A DNA stretch of 64,000 nucleotides from Copromyces sp. CBS 386.78 (taxonomy: Eukaryota > Ascomycota > Sordariomycetes > Sordariales > Sordariaceae). The notes under the pieces are model-generated. The model ran no database searches. It worked only from the letters and a program-made list of their open reading frames with translations, and had not been told where the DNA came from. Shown one piece after another: positions 1 to 10,452 of the stretch. Location of the stretch: assembly GCA_030685235.1 (NCBI GenBank), contig MU839229.1, forward strand, positions 1 to 64,000, written 5' to 3'. Within the stretch, counting starts at the first letter, position 1. The number at the start of each line of letters is the position of its first letter. A program made the translations under genes and the position numbers.

Positions 1-124
1 AAAATAAAAATAAAAATAAAAATAAAAATAAAAATAAAAATAAAAATAAAAATAAAAATAAAAATAAAAATAAAAATAAAAATAAAAATAAAAAGTAAAA
101 ATAAAAATAAAAATAAAAATAAAT
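1..124 (+). repeat. (AAAAAT)n hexamer array
   Basis: About twenty near-perfect AAAAAT units with one AAAAG variant near position 94. The same array recurs inside B1 (31106-31192) and, inverted, in B3 (36427-36575), so it is an internal part of the Helentron-like elements and not an independent microsatellite. Confidence 0.9.
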
Positions 125-345
125 AAAAAACTAAATGTAAATATAATGAAAAAATGAAAAGGCAAAAAAAGAAAAATAAAGGAAAAATAAAGAAAAAATA
201 TAAGAAAAATAAAAGAAAAATAAAAGAAAAATAAAAGAAAAATAAAAAGAAAAAGAAAAAGAAAAAGAAAAAGAAAAAGAAAAAGAGAAAGAAAAAGAAA
301 AAGAAATAAAAAAATAAAAAGAAAAGAAATCCAAAAAGCAAATAA
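125..345 (+). repeat. Purine-only low-complexity tract (AAAAAG/AAAAAT)
   Basis: A run of AAAAAG, AAAGAAAA and similar units with almost no pyrimidine but T. The complementary strand gives a spurious Phe/Ser open frame. I see no gene here. Confidence 0.85.
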
Positions 346-445
346 AATAAAAAATATATATATATAAAATCTCCTAGCTTGGGCAGAATGGTGTTTCACT
401 GCCTCCCTCGGGCATATCCAGCTCCGCCCAAGGAAAGACTATTTT

Positions 446-2727
446 ATTTTAGAAGATACTTGAGAAGCCGCGATTTTTGCTAAGGCAATTAATTTTATTG
501 GAAATTTCGAAACCGATGCGTTTGTATGCGAGGAGATTTTCTAATAAATATATTTGGCTAAAGTCGACAAAGAGGATGTAAAGAAATTTTTCGATAAAGT
601 AAACCGGCTGTTAAAGATTAAGGAGGAAATTATTAAGATTTTAAACTGTTTTAAGGGACGGAGGTATATTAGCGAGGTTGTTATTTTCTTACCCTTATTA
701 GCGGAGGAGATTTCCCCATATTACTTATACGATTATAAAATTAAATTGAAGTTAGGAGAGTAGCCCCTTAGCGCCCGCCCGTATTATATAAAATTTATTA
801 AGGCTATTATTGTTAAAAAATAGATTAATAATAATTTAAAGAAGAATTTTATTTGCCTATTATAATTAGTAGCGGTTTCGCTTATCTTTTTAATTAAAAA
901 GCTAGGCGGTGGAGTTCGTATTTACGTAGATTACCGGGGTATTAATAATATAACGTTGAAGGTTTGTTACTTGCTACCCTTAATTAAGGAGACTGTTAAT
1001 ACGATTTGTAAGGTTAAGATTTTTATAAAGTTCGATATTATTATTGCGTTTAATTAGATTTATATTAAGGAACGGTATAAGTAGTTTATCGCCTTTATTG
1101 CCCGTTTTAACTTTTACGAATTTATTGTATACCCGTTCGGTTTATAGGGCGCGTTAGGAATTTTTTAAAATTATATTAACAATATTTTATATAATATTTT
1201 TAATATTTATACTATTACTTATTTCGACGATGTCTTGATTGATTTAAATAACGAGGAGGAGTACAAGGAGTACGTTAGGGAGGTTTTATAATAATAATAA
1301 TAATAGTCTTATTCCCTATGCTACTTATCTATAGCGCCTTATTGGCATGGGGTACTTCTCCTGGTTCTCTAGAGGAAACCGTGCGGCGATAAGCGCCGTC
1401 GGATAAAAACCGCCAGCTCCTGGAGGTTTTATAATAGATAATTAAAGTAGGGCTCTAAATCGATATTAATAAATATAAGTTCTACGTTTAATGAACGAAA
1501 TATTTAGGTTTTATTATTACCCCGGGTAGTTTTAAAATAGATTTAAATAAAGTTTTTATAATTTTATATAGGAGGTTTTAAATCCTAAGTAGTCGCTCTA
1601 GCGTTTCTTAAGCTTTGCAAATTTCTACTACTATTTTATTAAATACTTTTTAATTATTACTAGTCCTTTATATAAATTTACAAAATAGATAATAGTTTAG
1701 GAGTAGGAGGAATAGTATTAATAGTCTTTCGAAGCCCTAGAGAAGGGTTTTACAAGCGGACCTATACTTCCAATTTATAATAATTAAAATAGACCGTTAT
1801 AGAGATAAATACTTCTAATTAGGTATATAAAAGTACGTTATTATAATACGATAATAATAGTATCCTTCGTCTTGTCGCTTATTTTAATTAGCGGCATTCT
1901 TTAGCCGAATATAATTACGATATTTACAATAAAGAATTATTTGTTATTATTAAGGCCTTGGAGGAGTAGCGCCTTAAATTCGAAGGGGGATAATAATTGT
2001 TCGAAGTCTTTATCTTTACGACTAATATGTAATTAATTCCCCGCTATATACGGTAGTTCTAATTCTTATCCCAGTTTAATTTTACGATTAAATACCGACT
2101 AGGTTCGTTGTAAGTACGCCTTAACGCTTTAAGTAGGAAGCTAGAGGATTTACTTAACGACGAGGCTAACGAATAGTTATTAATTAGAAATAAGGTTTTA
2201 TTCGATTATAATATTTTTATTAATAGAGCTTTCGTTCTAGAAAGCGGAGAGGCGGTTGTTAACGTTAGGACGGAGTGTATTTACAATTTAGAGGTAATAG
2301 ATAATAAGTCTACCGACGATTTAATTACAGAGAGTTATAAGAAGTTAGTATTCTTATAGGACTTATTCGCTTACTTATCGGACTTCGGTTGCCGTATATA
2401 GTTTAAGGAGGTAAAGGATTAATTAAAGAAAGTGTTTTTCGTTAAATATAGAGCGATATAGGGACGAGCGTACTTTTAAAGCATCGTTATTATCGACCTT
2501 AATAATACTAAATTTTAATCCTAGCTCTTTTACTATATATACGATTCGTTGTCCGTTGGTTATTTAGGTCGTAAAAAGATTTATTTGTTATTCTTTTAGT
2601 TTTTCTTTTAATTAGGGATATTTGGTACTGTTAGGGCCTATTGTAAGGCTTGTTTATTGTATGCTAAATTTAAATTATTACGTTATTCCTTTTATAGTTT
2701 TTGAAAATTGTTAGCAGTACCCTTTAT
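446..2727 (+). pseudogene. Ty3/gypsy pol remnant G1 (linker, RT, RNase H, integrase zinc finger)
   Basis: Dead pol of a Ty3/gypsy retrotransposon. In order: the pre-RT motif LLAEEISPYYLYDYKIKL (about 700-755; the family norm is LP..HR.YDHKIEL); RT from about 835 with GGGVRIYVDYRGINN; VYPFGL.GALG.F near 1130; catalytic YFDD at 1220-1231; RNase H with KELFVIIKALEE near 1930; and an H2C2-type integrase zinc finger (YCKACLLYAK, about 2640-2680). Internal TAA/TAG stops sit where Gln is expected, typical of RIP. A LINE stub interrupts the frame just after YFDD. It stops abruptly at 2727, before the integrase core, where a 47 bp B-element terminus is joined. The 5' end is cut by A0. The family assignment is secure; inactivity is obvious. 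Confidence 0.85.
1294..1421 (-). mobile_element. 5'-truncated LINE stub (3' tail only)
   Basis: A 128 bp piece identical in layout to the 3' ends of L1 and L2, reading on the minus strand and ending in an (ATT)n tail, seen here as (AAT)n at its left edge. It is flanked by a 15 bp direct repeat, GGAGGTTTTATAATA (1279-1293 and 1422-1436), the duplication expected of target-primed reverse transcription. It lies in G1 pol just after the YFDD motif. Removing it and one TSD restores the gypsy frame. It keeps GC-rich sequence (CGCCGTCGG), so it is little affected by RIP, consistent with its small size. Confidence 0.9.
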
Positions 2728-2774
2728 AACATCGTCTTCCGGCGCGAGGCGGGAAGAATTTACTGAAGCGCAGC
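2728..2774 (-). mobile_element. Orphan 3' terminus of a B-type Helentron-like element
   Basis: 47 bases matching the right-hand end of B1 and B3: AACATCGTCTTCC, a GC-rich hairpin, then the inner inverted repeat ending AAGCGCAGC. Instead of the rest of B, gypsy G2 follows directly. It sits exactly at the G1/G2 junction, so it marks either a deletion between two B insertions or a captured host segment. Confidence 0.8.
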
Positions 2775-5753
2775 ATAGTATTTTTTAAAATTCGTTAATT
2801 TTTATTTGTAGTTTATTAAATACTTTTCTATCCTAGCGGGACTATTATACGAATTAATAAAGAAGACTATTAAAAATTAAAAATAGGAGGATTAATATTA
2901 ATATTTTTTCAACGTATTTAAATGAATTTTTACTAACGGGCTAGTATTATATATTTATAATTAATTTAAATAGATAGTTGTAGAGATAGATACTTTAAAT
3001 TAGGTTTACGGTAGTATTCTCTCTTAATATAATAAGGACGGGGTATTATAACTAGTAGTTTATTTTAATTAATAATATTCGTTAATAGAATATAATTATA
3101 ATATTTATAATAAAGAATTATTCGCTATTATTAAGGCGTTAGAAGAGTGGAAGTTAGAATTAGAGGGAGTATAGTAGTTATTCGAAGTTTTAATAGATTA
3201 TAAAGGATTAAAGTCGTTTACAGTTAATAAGTAATTAATATTATAATATATAAGGTAATTATAATTTCTCTCCTATTTTAATTTTATTATTTAGTACCGA
3301 CCGGGCTTATTATACATCCGCCTTAATACGTTGAATTGTAAATTAGAAGATATTTTAAAATACGAAGGTAATAAATACCTCCTAGTAAAGAATAAAGTTT
3401 TATTAGAAAAGGATATTTTCGTTAATAGTTTTTATATTTTAGAAGATAAAGGGGATTTAGAGGTTTTCGTCGGGATAATATATTTTTACGATTTAGAAGT
3501 TATAGATAAGACGTTAATAGATAATTTAGTAATAGAGACCTATAAGAAATTTACCTTTCTTTAGGACGCGCTCGCCTATTTAATAAATTTAATAAGGAGA
3601 ATATAATTAAAGGAGGTTAAAGGGAGTTTTAAGAAGCTTTCGTTCGCGGAATACCGCATTATATAGGGCCGGATTTATTACCGCAATTCGGTTCTCCTTA
3701 ACCCCGGAGACGTTGAAGTTTACTATTAATTAATCTATTATACTTATAATGCGCTAGGAACGGGGTATTTAAGGAGGGAGAAGATTTATAGCTTTCTCCT
3801 CCAATCTTTTTTTTAGCCGGGCATATACGATGTAATAGAAATTTATTATAAAATTTATTTAATATATATAAAGACGAAGCTATTATAATACGCGCTATAC
3901 GGGTTTTTAAAATTATTACCGGTATTTTTCGTTTTATAAAAGGATATTTTTATCGATTACGTTATATTATTAACGCCCTACGAACGCTACGGATAGGTAT
4001 TCCGATATATTGCGATAGTTGTTGATAAATTAATAAAAATATAATATTTTATCCTTATAGTAAGGTTAATTATAGAGGAATTAGCGGACTATTTTATAGA
4101 GTAGGTCTATAATATCTATAATTTACTTAATATTATTATATCTAATTGGGGTTCTTAATTTATTTCGTAGTTTTAGAGAGTATTATTAATAAGGTTGGAA
4201 ATTAACTTTACGCCCTCCTCCGCTTTTTACCTAATTACGAACGGGTAAATAGAACGTATTAACGTAGAAATAAAAAGATATTTACGAACCTTTATTAATG
4301 AGAAGCTCTATCCGCACGTGGATAAAACCCTATCCGCACGTGGATCCACTTTCCTTTTGAACGATAACTTAGTCAAATTTTGGTATATAAAATCAAAAGC
4401 GTTACCAAATTACTCACTGATTTTCTACGGATTTTTTAAAGTAAGTAACAAATTTATAGCCTTAAGCGGTACCTAAGTCCCAATTTCTTAGGTTTTTAAC
4501 CTTTAATCTTCCTAATTATTTATTTAAAATAGCTTATTTTCCTAGAGGTTTTCCTACGCTACACAATACATACGTTGTTTAAAAAAGTATTGTTGAATAG
4601 AGAAAATATTTACAAAAAATATAATATACTTTTTATTTCCTTTAGACCTCTTGGTGCTTTAAAAAAGATATTGAAATTCTTTTTTTTTTCCACGTGCGGA
4701 TAGAGTTTTATCCACGTGCGGATAGAGTTTCTCTTATTAATTAGGTATAAGATAATTAAATTAATTAATTACTAATAGTAGAGTTTGCCGCTAATAATTT
4801 AATTTTAAAAACGATAGGAATTTCGCTATTTTTTATTAACTACGGATTCTATCCCCGGATAGGGGTCAAGCCCGCTACGCCGTACCCCCTAAAAATATTA
4901 AAGACTTAATAGGATAAGTATTTTAAGGCTACTAAGATCGCTAACCGGGTTAAAACAGTTTTGGACTATATAACAATTAAAGTAAAGGAAGTATAGAGGC
5001 GGTACGAGGATAATACTAACAAAAGAAGATTGGACGTTCCGTAATATAAAGTCGGGGATAAAGTCTTATTAAGTATAAAAAACTTCGAAACCGGAAAATT
5101 CTACGCTAAATTAACTCCGCTCTAAGAAGGGCTATTCGAAGTCTTAAAGGTTAGTAGCTATATAGTTATTCTTCGACTCCCAATTAATATAAAGTATAAT
5201 CTTATATTCTACGTTAATAAGGTAAAATTTTAGGAAGGACGTATTAAAGAGAATGTAAGGGTAAATTAGGGGAAGATTATAAAGCGGACAAATAATAAGA
5301 AAGATTTTATCGAATAAGATTTTAATCGTATAAGCGGTTATAGAAGGAATTTAAAGAATAGATAATAGGAGTACTACGTCTTATAGGTACCGCAGTACGT
5401 ACTAAATTAGTAAAAACGGGCTAACGTTACAATATACTTAGAGGTAATACAGAAATTCTACGAGAACTACTTAAATAAACCGGCGCCGTTAAATTGGATT
5501 ATTGTAAAAAAGCGGTATAAGGTAATAAAAGCGGACCGGTAGTTAATAAAAATAGATTAGCCGCTATTAGCGGAGGTAGGAATAAATTAGCCGGTACTAG
5601 TAGGAAATATAGGGTACGGAGGATTGGGGAAGTCGCTATATAGAATAATAATAGTTATAGAGGCTTTTATAGGGTAAATTAAATAATTAATAGGTATTTC
5701 GATTATGTTATATATTGTTAATTAGTTATATGGCTTCTTTTAGTCCGGGGTAG
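2775..5753 (+). pseudogene. Ty3/gypsy pol remnant G2 (RNase H, integrase)
   Basis: Second gypsy copy, closer to G3 than to G1. It starts in the RT/RNase H connection (ILAGLLYELIKKTIK near 2830) and continues through RNase H (YNIYNKELFAIIKALEEW near 3110). The integrase zinc-finger region is about 3720-3900 and the DDE core about 3930-4290: VDKLIKIQYFI, later NWGS.FIS.F, then SAFY..TNGQIERINVE. MITE M1 interrupts it at 4300-4733. Integrase resumes (VEFAANNL, about 4770) with a GDKVLLS..NFETGKFYAKL C-terminal segment near 5060. It leads into the 3' LTR at 5754. Many TAA/TAG stops; non-functional. Confidence 0.85.
4300..4733. mobile_element. hAT-like MITE M1 (CACGTG-doublet TIR), 434 bp
   Basis: Perfect 8 bp TSD TTATTAAT at 4292-4299 and 4734-4741. 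Each end carries GAGAA followed by two tandem copies of CTATCCGCACGTGGAT, inverted at the other end. No coding capacity. An 8 bp TSD suggests mobilisation by a hAT-class transposase. A second copy lies at 61461-61895. Much less RIP damage than the gypsy around it. Confidence 0.9.
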
Positions 5754-6061
5754 TATTATAGGGTTAGCCTTGTAATAATTTAGAGTATACGGTTAGTAAT
5801 TATCGGAACTAAGGATTAGGCTATAGTTCCGAATATAATATAAGGCTATTACAGCCTTCGTAGAAGGCTACGATAGCCTTATTATCGCTATTATTGTATA
5901 AGTCGTACCAACTCTGCAATACTCATAAAATTATTATAGAACTAATCTCCCAGACTAGCCTCCATAAAGACCAGTCTAGGATCGCACCCTTGAACCTTTC
6001 CTCTTACTCCTTCGTGCAATTACGTATATTCTTACCTACCTTGTGCCTTTGCACCGTGATA
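5754..6061 (+). mobile_element. 3' LTR of gypsy G2
   Basis: Begins TATTATAGGGTTAGCC (from TGTTATAGGG by RIP) directly after a short G-rich tract (TCCGGGGTAG, likely polypurine tract) and ends near CACCGTGATA. Same LTR family as the 266 bp LTR of G6 at 20375-20640, whose 5' and 3' motifs match. Minus-strand gypsy K resumes at 6062, so G2 inserted into K. The matching 5' LTR is outside the window. Confidence 0.75.
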
Positions 6062-6524
6062 ATAGTAGTATATTTATATTAGATAGGCTATTTTTAATTC
6101 TGTAGGCTAATAATTCTTTTCTGCGGCCGATAATTGTTTACTATGGAAAAGGATCGGTTGAATTTTATAGATTAGGATATTTTTCTTATTTTATTCGTTT
6201 CTCTTAATATGGAAAATTATAGCGTTAAAACCCTATTATTTTAATGTATTTATTTTAAAGAAGGTAATACGATTTGGGTAATAATAGAAAACGATTATTT
6301 CCTTTATTAATTGTTTTTATAAGATTGTAAATGCCTCCTTTTCTAGTTCTATCGGGATAAATTTCAATAAATTTATAAATACTTTTTATATTACTATAAA
6401 TTTTTCCGGGTATTTTCCCGTCCTTTTTATTTATTTCGATAAATTTTACTTTATACTCTTCTAATAGTTCAATTTCTTGTGCGAACTATAGAATAAATCG
6501 TTTAAGGAAGTTGGCTATATTTAT
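6062..6524 (-). pseudogene. Gypsy K pol fragment (RNase H part)
   Basis: Minus-strand continuation of K beyond MITE E1. Near its left end it reads FHSKQLSAAEKNY.PTELKIAYLI, the RNase H signature of a distinct fungal gypsy lineage (usual form SRKLSPAEKNY..TELE..A.V). Near 6490 it reads IANFL.RFI, which follows LEYYI from the other side of E1. Cut on the left by the G2 LTR. Confidence 0.7.
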
Positions 6525-7249
6525 AAGAATGTCTTTTCGCACCGTAATAAATGTCTTCATACACTGTAGCCCCACCCACTTACACCCTTCCCGCGCGCTA
6601 ATACATACCAAAAATTTTAAACTAATTAAATCGCTCGCATCCAAATCGCGGTCTACCCTCTACTTCCCTATTATATTCTTTTATAAAACGTTACGTATCT
6701 AGCCCAAATATACGCCCGGCACGGTCGTACATTATATTTAATTGTACTACTCTTAGTACAATAAATTAAATGCGATTAAATACAATTGATTAAGTACGAT
6801 TGATTGAGTACGATTAATAACGATTATTGAAACGCCCATCCTTCTACTGTGGAGGCGCTGAGGTTGGGCTCACCAAAGGTGTTACGAAAGAATACGCACT
6901 AAAGGTCGCGCGGTCCGTGAGCCCACCGAAGCGACGAAATTGGAAGGAGCGGCGGTTCTGTCTATCCGGGTCCAATGTACAGAAAATTCCACGTATCGCC
7001 AAGACTACCCCTATCCTAAAAAGGAAGATTTATAGGTCTTAAAATATAGTTTGAATAGTACGGACAGAAATTTCGACAAATATGCTTTTGGATCAACACT
7101 ATGCCTCAATGAAAGAATGCATCCAAATAAAAAAACAGTCAAAATGTTCGCCTCAATTATGCGGTCATTTTGGCACTTTTTATATCGTGGTACGAGGTTT
7201 GGTGGTTGAGAAAAATTGAAAAGAAGAGTTTTTTTTTGGAATGTGACTG

Positions 7250-7310
7250 TGAATGCGACCGCGGTGAATGCGACCGCGGTGAATGCGACCGCGGTGAATA
7301 CGACCGTGGA
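7250..7310 (+). repeat. GAATGCGACCGCGGT 15-mer tandem array
   Basis: Four or so tandem copies of GAATGCGACCGCGGT inside A1. A3 has an inverted, more diverged version (about 35820-35910). The CCGCGG core is palindromic. It encodes a spurious Ser-His-Pro-Arg repeat on the minus strand. Confidence 0.85.
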
Positions 7311-7644
7311 TAGCCGGGCGGCCGTAGATAAGCCGTGGATAGCCGGGCGACGGTTGATCCTCGAGGTTTAAAATGATTTGAGTTTTTTTTCTTTACTAAT
7401 AACCCTAACCCTGAAAATAAGAAGGATACCAAAATGACCGCCATTTCTTGGCGGTTATTTTGCACCCGGCCAGAGGTCCGTGCGCCCTCTATTTAACGAG
7501 AAATCTTGATTTAAAAAAATCTGACAGATAGTCTTTAAGAAAAAAAATTAAAAAATAAAAAAATAAAAAATAATGATAATAATCATAATAATAATAATAA
7601 TAATAATATATAAATAAAATATATAAAAGATATAAGTTTCTTAA

Positions 7645-7670
7645 TAAAGGCCACGAAAACGTGGCCTTTA
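7645..7670. other. Perfect 11 bp stem-loop in A1
   Basis: TAAAGGCCACG, loop AAAA, CGTGGCCTTTA. The stem is fully complementary. No T-tract follows it on either side, so a bacterial-type terminator reading does not apply. Its role is unknown. Confidence 0.8.
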
Positions 7671-8045
7671 GTAAGGGAATAATTTCAATTCTAAAAGATT
7701 TAATAAATAAGTATCTTAGAAGATGGGCGTTTCACTGCCTCCCTCGGGCATATCCAGCTCCGCCCAAGGGAATACTATTTTTAAATATTAACGACTATTA
7801 ACGGCTATTAGTAATACGTATATTATATAAAGGTAAATAATAGATTGAAATTTGGGAATTTGGCGGGCGCGGTATAGTTTGCTGACGCTAAGAATAGGAG
7901 CGTAGAGATTTAGAATAGATGCGAACGATTTGTTTGGCTCAAAATTTTTAGTATGTATTAGCGTACCTTGGCGCGCGGGAGGGGTGGGGCGGCGGTAGGG
8001 CTACGGTGTCGGAAGACATTTATTACAGTGCGAAAAGACATTCTC

Positions 8046-10212
8046 TTTATATAGTATTCTAGAAATATAAAGTCCGTTAATTGTTAAATATTCTATATAA
8101 TAGTTATTCGGTCCGTTATTATAATTATATTTAATTTGTTTATATAATAGCCTAGTAGGCGTACCGATGGGTATACTACGAAACATTTTTTGGTACAATA
8201 TTTAAATTAATTTCTTTAAATAATTTTAATATAAGTATCGTTAAATACGATTATATTATTAATGTATTTTGCCGCGAATATTTTATACGGGTATAGAGTC
8301 CGATTAATAAAACGTTAAGTATGCGGTAGGGAATTTTTATACCCTATTAGTATAACGTTAGACCTCTCTAGACTTTTAAGATTGATAATAATTATTTTGT
8401 TTCTATATATCGGGTATACTCTTATTTAATAAAAGAAAGTTAATCTATTGAAATAGTTCGCGAATTTTTTACTTTTTATTTTAGCGATAACTGAATTTTA
8501 GGTTAGAAGGGGGTAAGAATCGCTAATTGTAACGTAATTTAATAGTTATAGATTAATAATTACTTTAATTTTATAGACGTTATTTATTGTTTACTATACG
8601 ATAAAATTGGGGTACCCGAACTGTATTATTCTAGTTATTTATTTTAATTTCCTATTTTCGTATATTTAGTCTAGGGTATTATTAAATATTTTTCGGTCTT
8701 TTACTCCTATTTAATATAGCTTCGAAGAGACCTTCTATCGTTACTAGCCTTCGATAAAGTTTACGTAGAATATATCTTCTTCGTTTATTTTAATTATACT
8801 TCTGCTATTATATATATTGTATTTATTTAATAAGGCTTTTACTTGCTAAGCGTACTATAGGTTTTCGTTGTAGATCTTTACGCTATAGATTAATTCGATT
8901 TCGGGGATATTATTGTTTTTTTTGATGCCGAGGGATGGATTCTGTTTTTTAGGTTTCTCGGAAGATCTTTAAAGTATTTTCTTTAGTTAGTTTATAATCG
9001 GGTACGTCCCCGTTATTATTTAGTTTTAATTTATTAGCTTTCGTCAGATTAGGAGTTAGTATAATATGTTCTAAGATTGCTATAAATGTAAATTCCTGAC
9101 CGGGTTTAGCGTTTACGGCCGCGAGTAAAACTTTTATTTATTGGAATAAGATTATTCGATAACCGTTTGTATTGATATTTTTAATAGTCTTTATATATTA
9201 ATTTTAATAAATATATAGCGGTTTATTGGATATATTATTTATGGTTATTAGTTTAAATGTTTTTAGGTTTAGTAGGTGGTTTTATACGTTCGAATACTTT
9301 GCTTCGAAAATATAATCCTTTAGGACACCCGCTAGCGATATTATTGCGATAAAGGTATATTCGATTAGTATTAGACGGTTAGAGTAAGGGAGAATTATTA
9401 TATTATAAGTAACCGTTATTTTCTATTGAACGGGTTTTACGTTGCAATTAGTTTTGACGATTATACAGCCGTAGGTTGGAAGTCGTATTATTTTATTAAT
9501 TAAATCGGTTACGATTTTATTCGGCTAAGTCTATTCTATTCTTAAAAGTAGCCGCGTAGTTAGGCCCTTAGTTACTTATATAATTAATATATATATTTAT
9601 TAAGTCGGTTTATTATTTATTAGGCCCTCGATAAATAGGTCGAACGTTATTCGCCGTATAAATACTATACAACTTCCAATTACGTCGAAGGATTTTATTT
9701 ACCTATTATTATATTAAATATTTAGGTTATTCTTTATTTATTATTCATTAATAAGAATATTAGAATATTCGGTATTTATATAAATTGCGTGCTCCGGCCC
9801 TTTTAATTTTAAATAGATTTATATTCGGAAGTAATTATAGTATAATAGACCTTGAAATGGAGTTATAGGGCTTATATATAGTTCTTCTACTATTCGAAAC
9901 GCTTCCGCTATTTTTTCGCTTTTTATTACGTTTATTACGTAGTTGATAAATAATTTAGGTTTATCTGCCGGTAGCTATAGTAATTTATTAGGTAATTCAC
10001 CCTTCTTTTTGTATAGGCTTAATTTAGGTGCCTTCAGCTATATATACGAATTTATAAAAATATATATGAATATATTAGTCCGAATTATAAAATATTCGCT
10101 ATATTTTATATACATCCAATATAATATATTTTTTAAAGTATTTATATAAATTAAATTAGATTTATTCTCGTTATTAATATTCATATAAGCCTCTTCGGCT
10201 AAATAAACTTCT
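8046..10212 (-). pseudogene. Gypsy K pol (protease-like region and reverse transcriptase)
   Basis: Minus-strand pol of a second gypsy lineage. Around 9200-9500: LPTYGCIIVKTN, then AGVLKDYIFEAKYSNV, fitting the protease-to-RT linker of fungal gypsy elements (D.LFEP). The RT follows down to 8046: LNYVTISDSYPL near 8540, FFYQIRVYP near 8440, RSNVILIGYKNS near 8340, and AAKYINNIIVFNDTY near 8240 (catalytic YVDD now YINN), then YPSVRLLGYYINKLNI near 8130. This RT subtype (SFFYQ...GYKNSP...IDDI) differs from G1-G5. Stops are TAA/TAG. The frame is broken by E1 on one side and F on the other. Confidence 0.8.
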
Positions 10213-10434
10213 TATCACGGGGCGAGGAACTGTTGGGGGTAGGGTAGGATATACGTTGTTGTGCGAAGGAGAGGAAAGGAAGGATGTATACGGAGGACTA
10301 GCTATATAGGCGAGAGCCCTAGAAAGCTAGTCCGTACGCGCATATAACCTTATACGTAACCGTACTATAACTTTAGTCATAGTATATCTAAGGGTCGGTA
10401 TAGGGTAGGTATATTATATGCTAATCCTATGATA
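10213..10434 (-). repeat. 3' LTR of F
   Basis: 222 bp, read on the minus strand as TATCATAGGATTAGC (TG to TA by RIP) to CCCGTGATA. It aligns along its whole length with 17840-18060. Differences are mainly C/T and G/A transitions. Confidence 0.92.
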
Positions 10435-10452
10435 CTATCCCCCCTTAAAAGA
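10435..10452 (-). promoter_or_regulatory. Polypurine tract of F
   Basis: Minus strand TCTTTTAAGGGGGGATAG immediately upstream of the 3' LTR; the plus-strand primer site for second-strand synthesis. The pol reading frame also appears to stop here. Confidence 0.8.

Larger units (their letters stand above)
1..445 (+). mobile_element. Helentron-like element A0, 3' part (runs off left edge)
   Basis: The last ~70 bases match the 3' ends of A1, A2 and A3: GTTTCACTGCCTCCC, then a hairpin (CCTCGGGC pairing with GCCCAAGG), then a GACTAT-type end. Upstream are the A-rich and AAAAAT-rich tracts also found in relatives of this family. The inner copy of the inverted repeat is damaged (TGGTGTTTCA for GATGGGCGTTTCA). 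The 5' half lies outside the window. The right flank is gypsy G1 coding DNA. It is non-coding as far as can be seen, and probably non-autonomous. Confidence 0.6.
6828..7781 (+). mobile_element. Helentron-like element A1, 954 bp
   Basis: Starts TGAAACGCCCATCC. The inverted copy (GATGGGCGTTTCA) lies about 50 bp inside the right end, followed by the CCTCGGGC/GCCCAAGG hairpin and a degraded GACTATGTT end. This asymmetric layout fits Helentron/Helitron2 non-autonomous elements and not a TIR transposon. It contains the telomere-like module (about 7385-7545), an A-rich tract, and a short perfect hairpin at 7645-7670. It is nested in MITE E1. Small frames inside it are not conserved between copies, so I call no gene. 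Confidence 0.7.
6525..8045. mobile_element. hAT-like MITE E1, carrying nested A1
   Basis: Ends are (A)AGAATGTCTTTTCGCACCG and its inverted copy. Without A1 (6828-7781) it is about 567 bp, matching E2 (571 bp). The inner TIR shares CCCACCC...CTTCCCGCGCGCTAA with E2 and E3. It disrupts K between LEYYI and IANFL. The TSD looks like TATATAAA with a 2 bp loss on one side, so it is less clean than in the other copies. No coding content. Confidence 0.75.

Noticed and set aside
131..334. Phe/Ser-rich 67-codon frame
   Set aside because: Translation of a purine-only simple repeat.
6827..7042. 71-codon frame in A1 and matching short frames in A2 and A3
   Set aside because: Frame not conserved among copies; differences are not coding-like.
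7401..7412. CCCTAACCCT as a true telomere or chromosome end
   Set aside because: Only two units, recurring at fixed places inside dispersed elements in both orientations.
6828..7781. A elements as ordinary TIR transposons with a short TSD
   Set aside because: The right inverted repeat is internal by about 50 bp, and the empty sites of A2 and A3 show no duplication.
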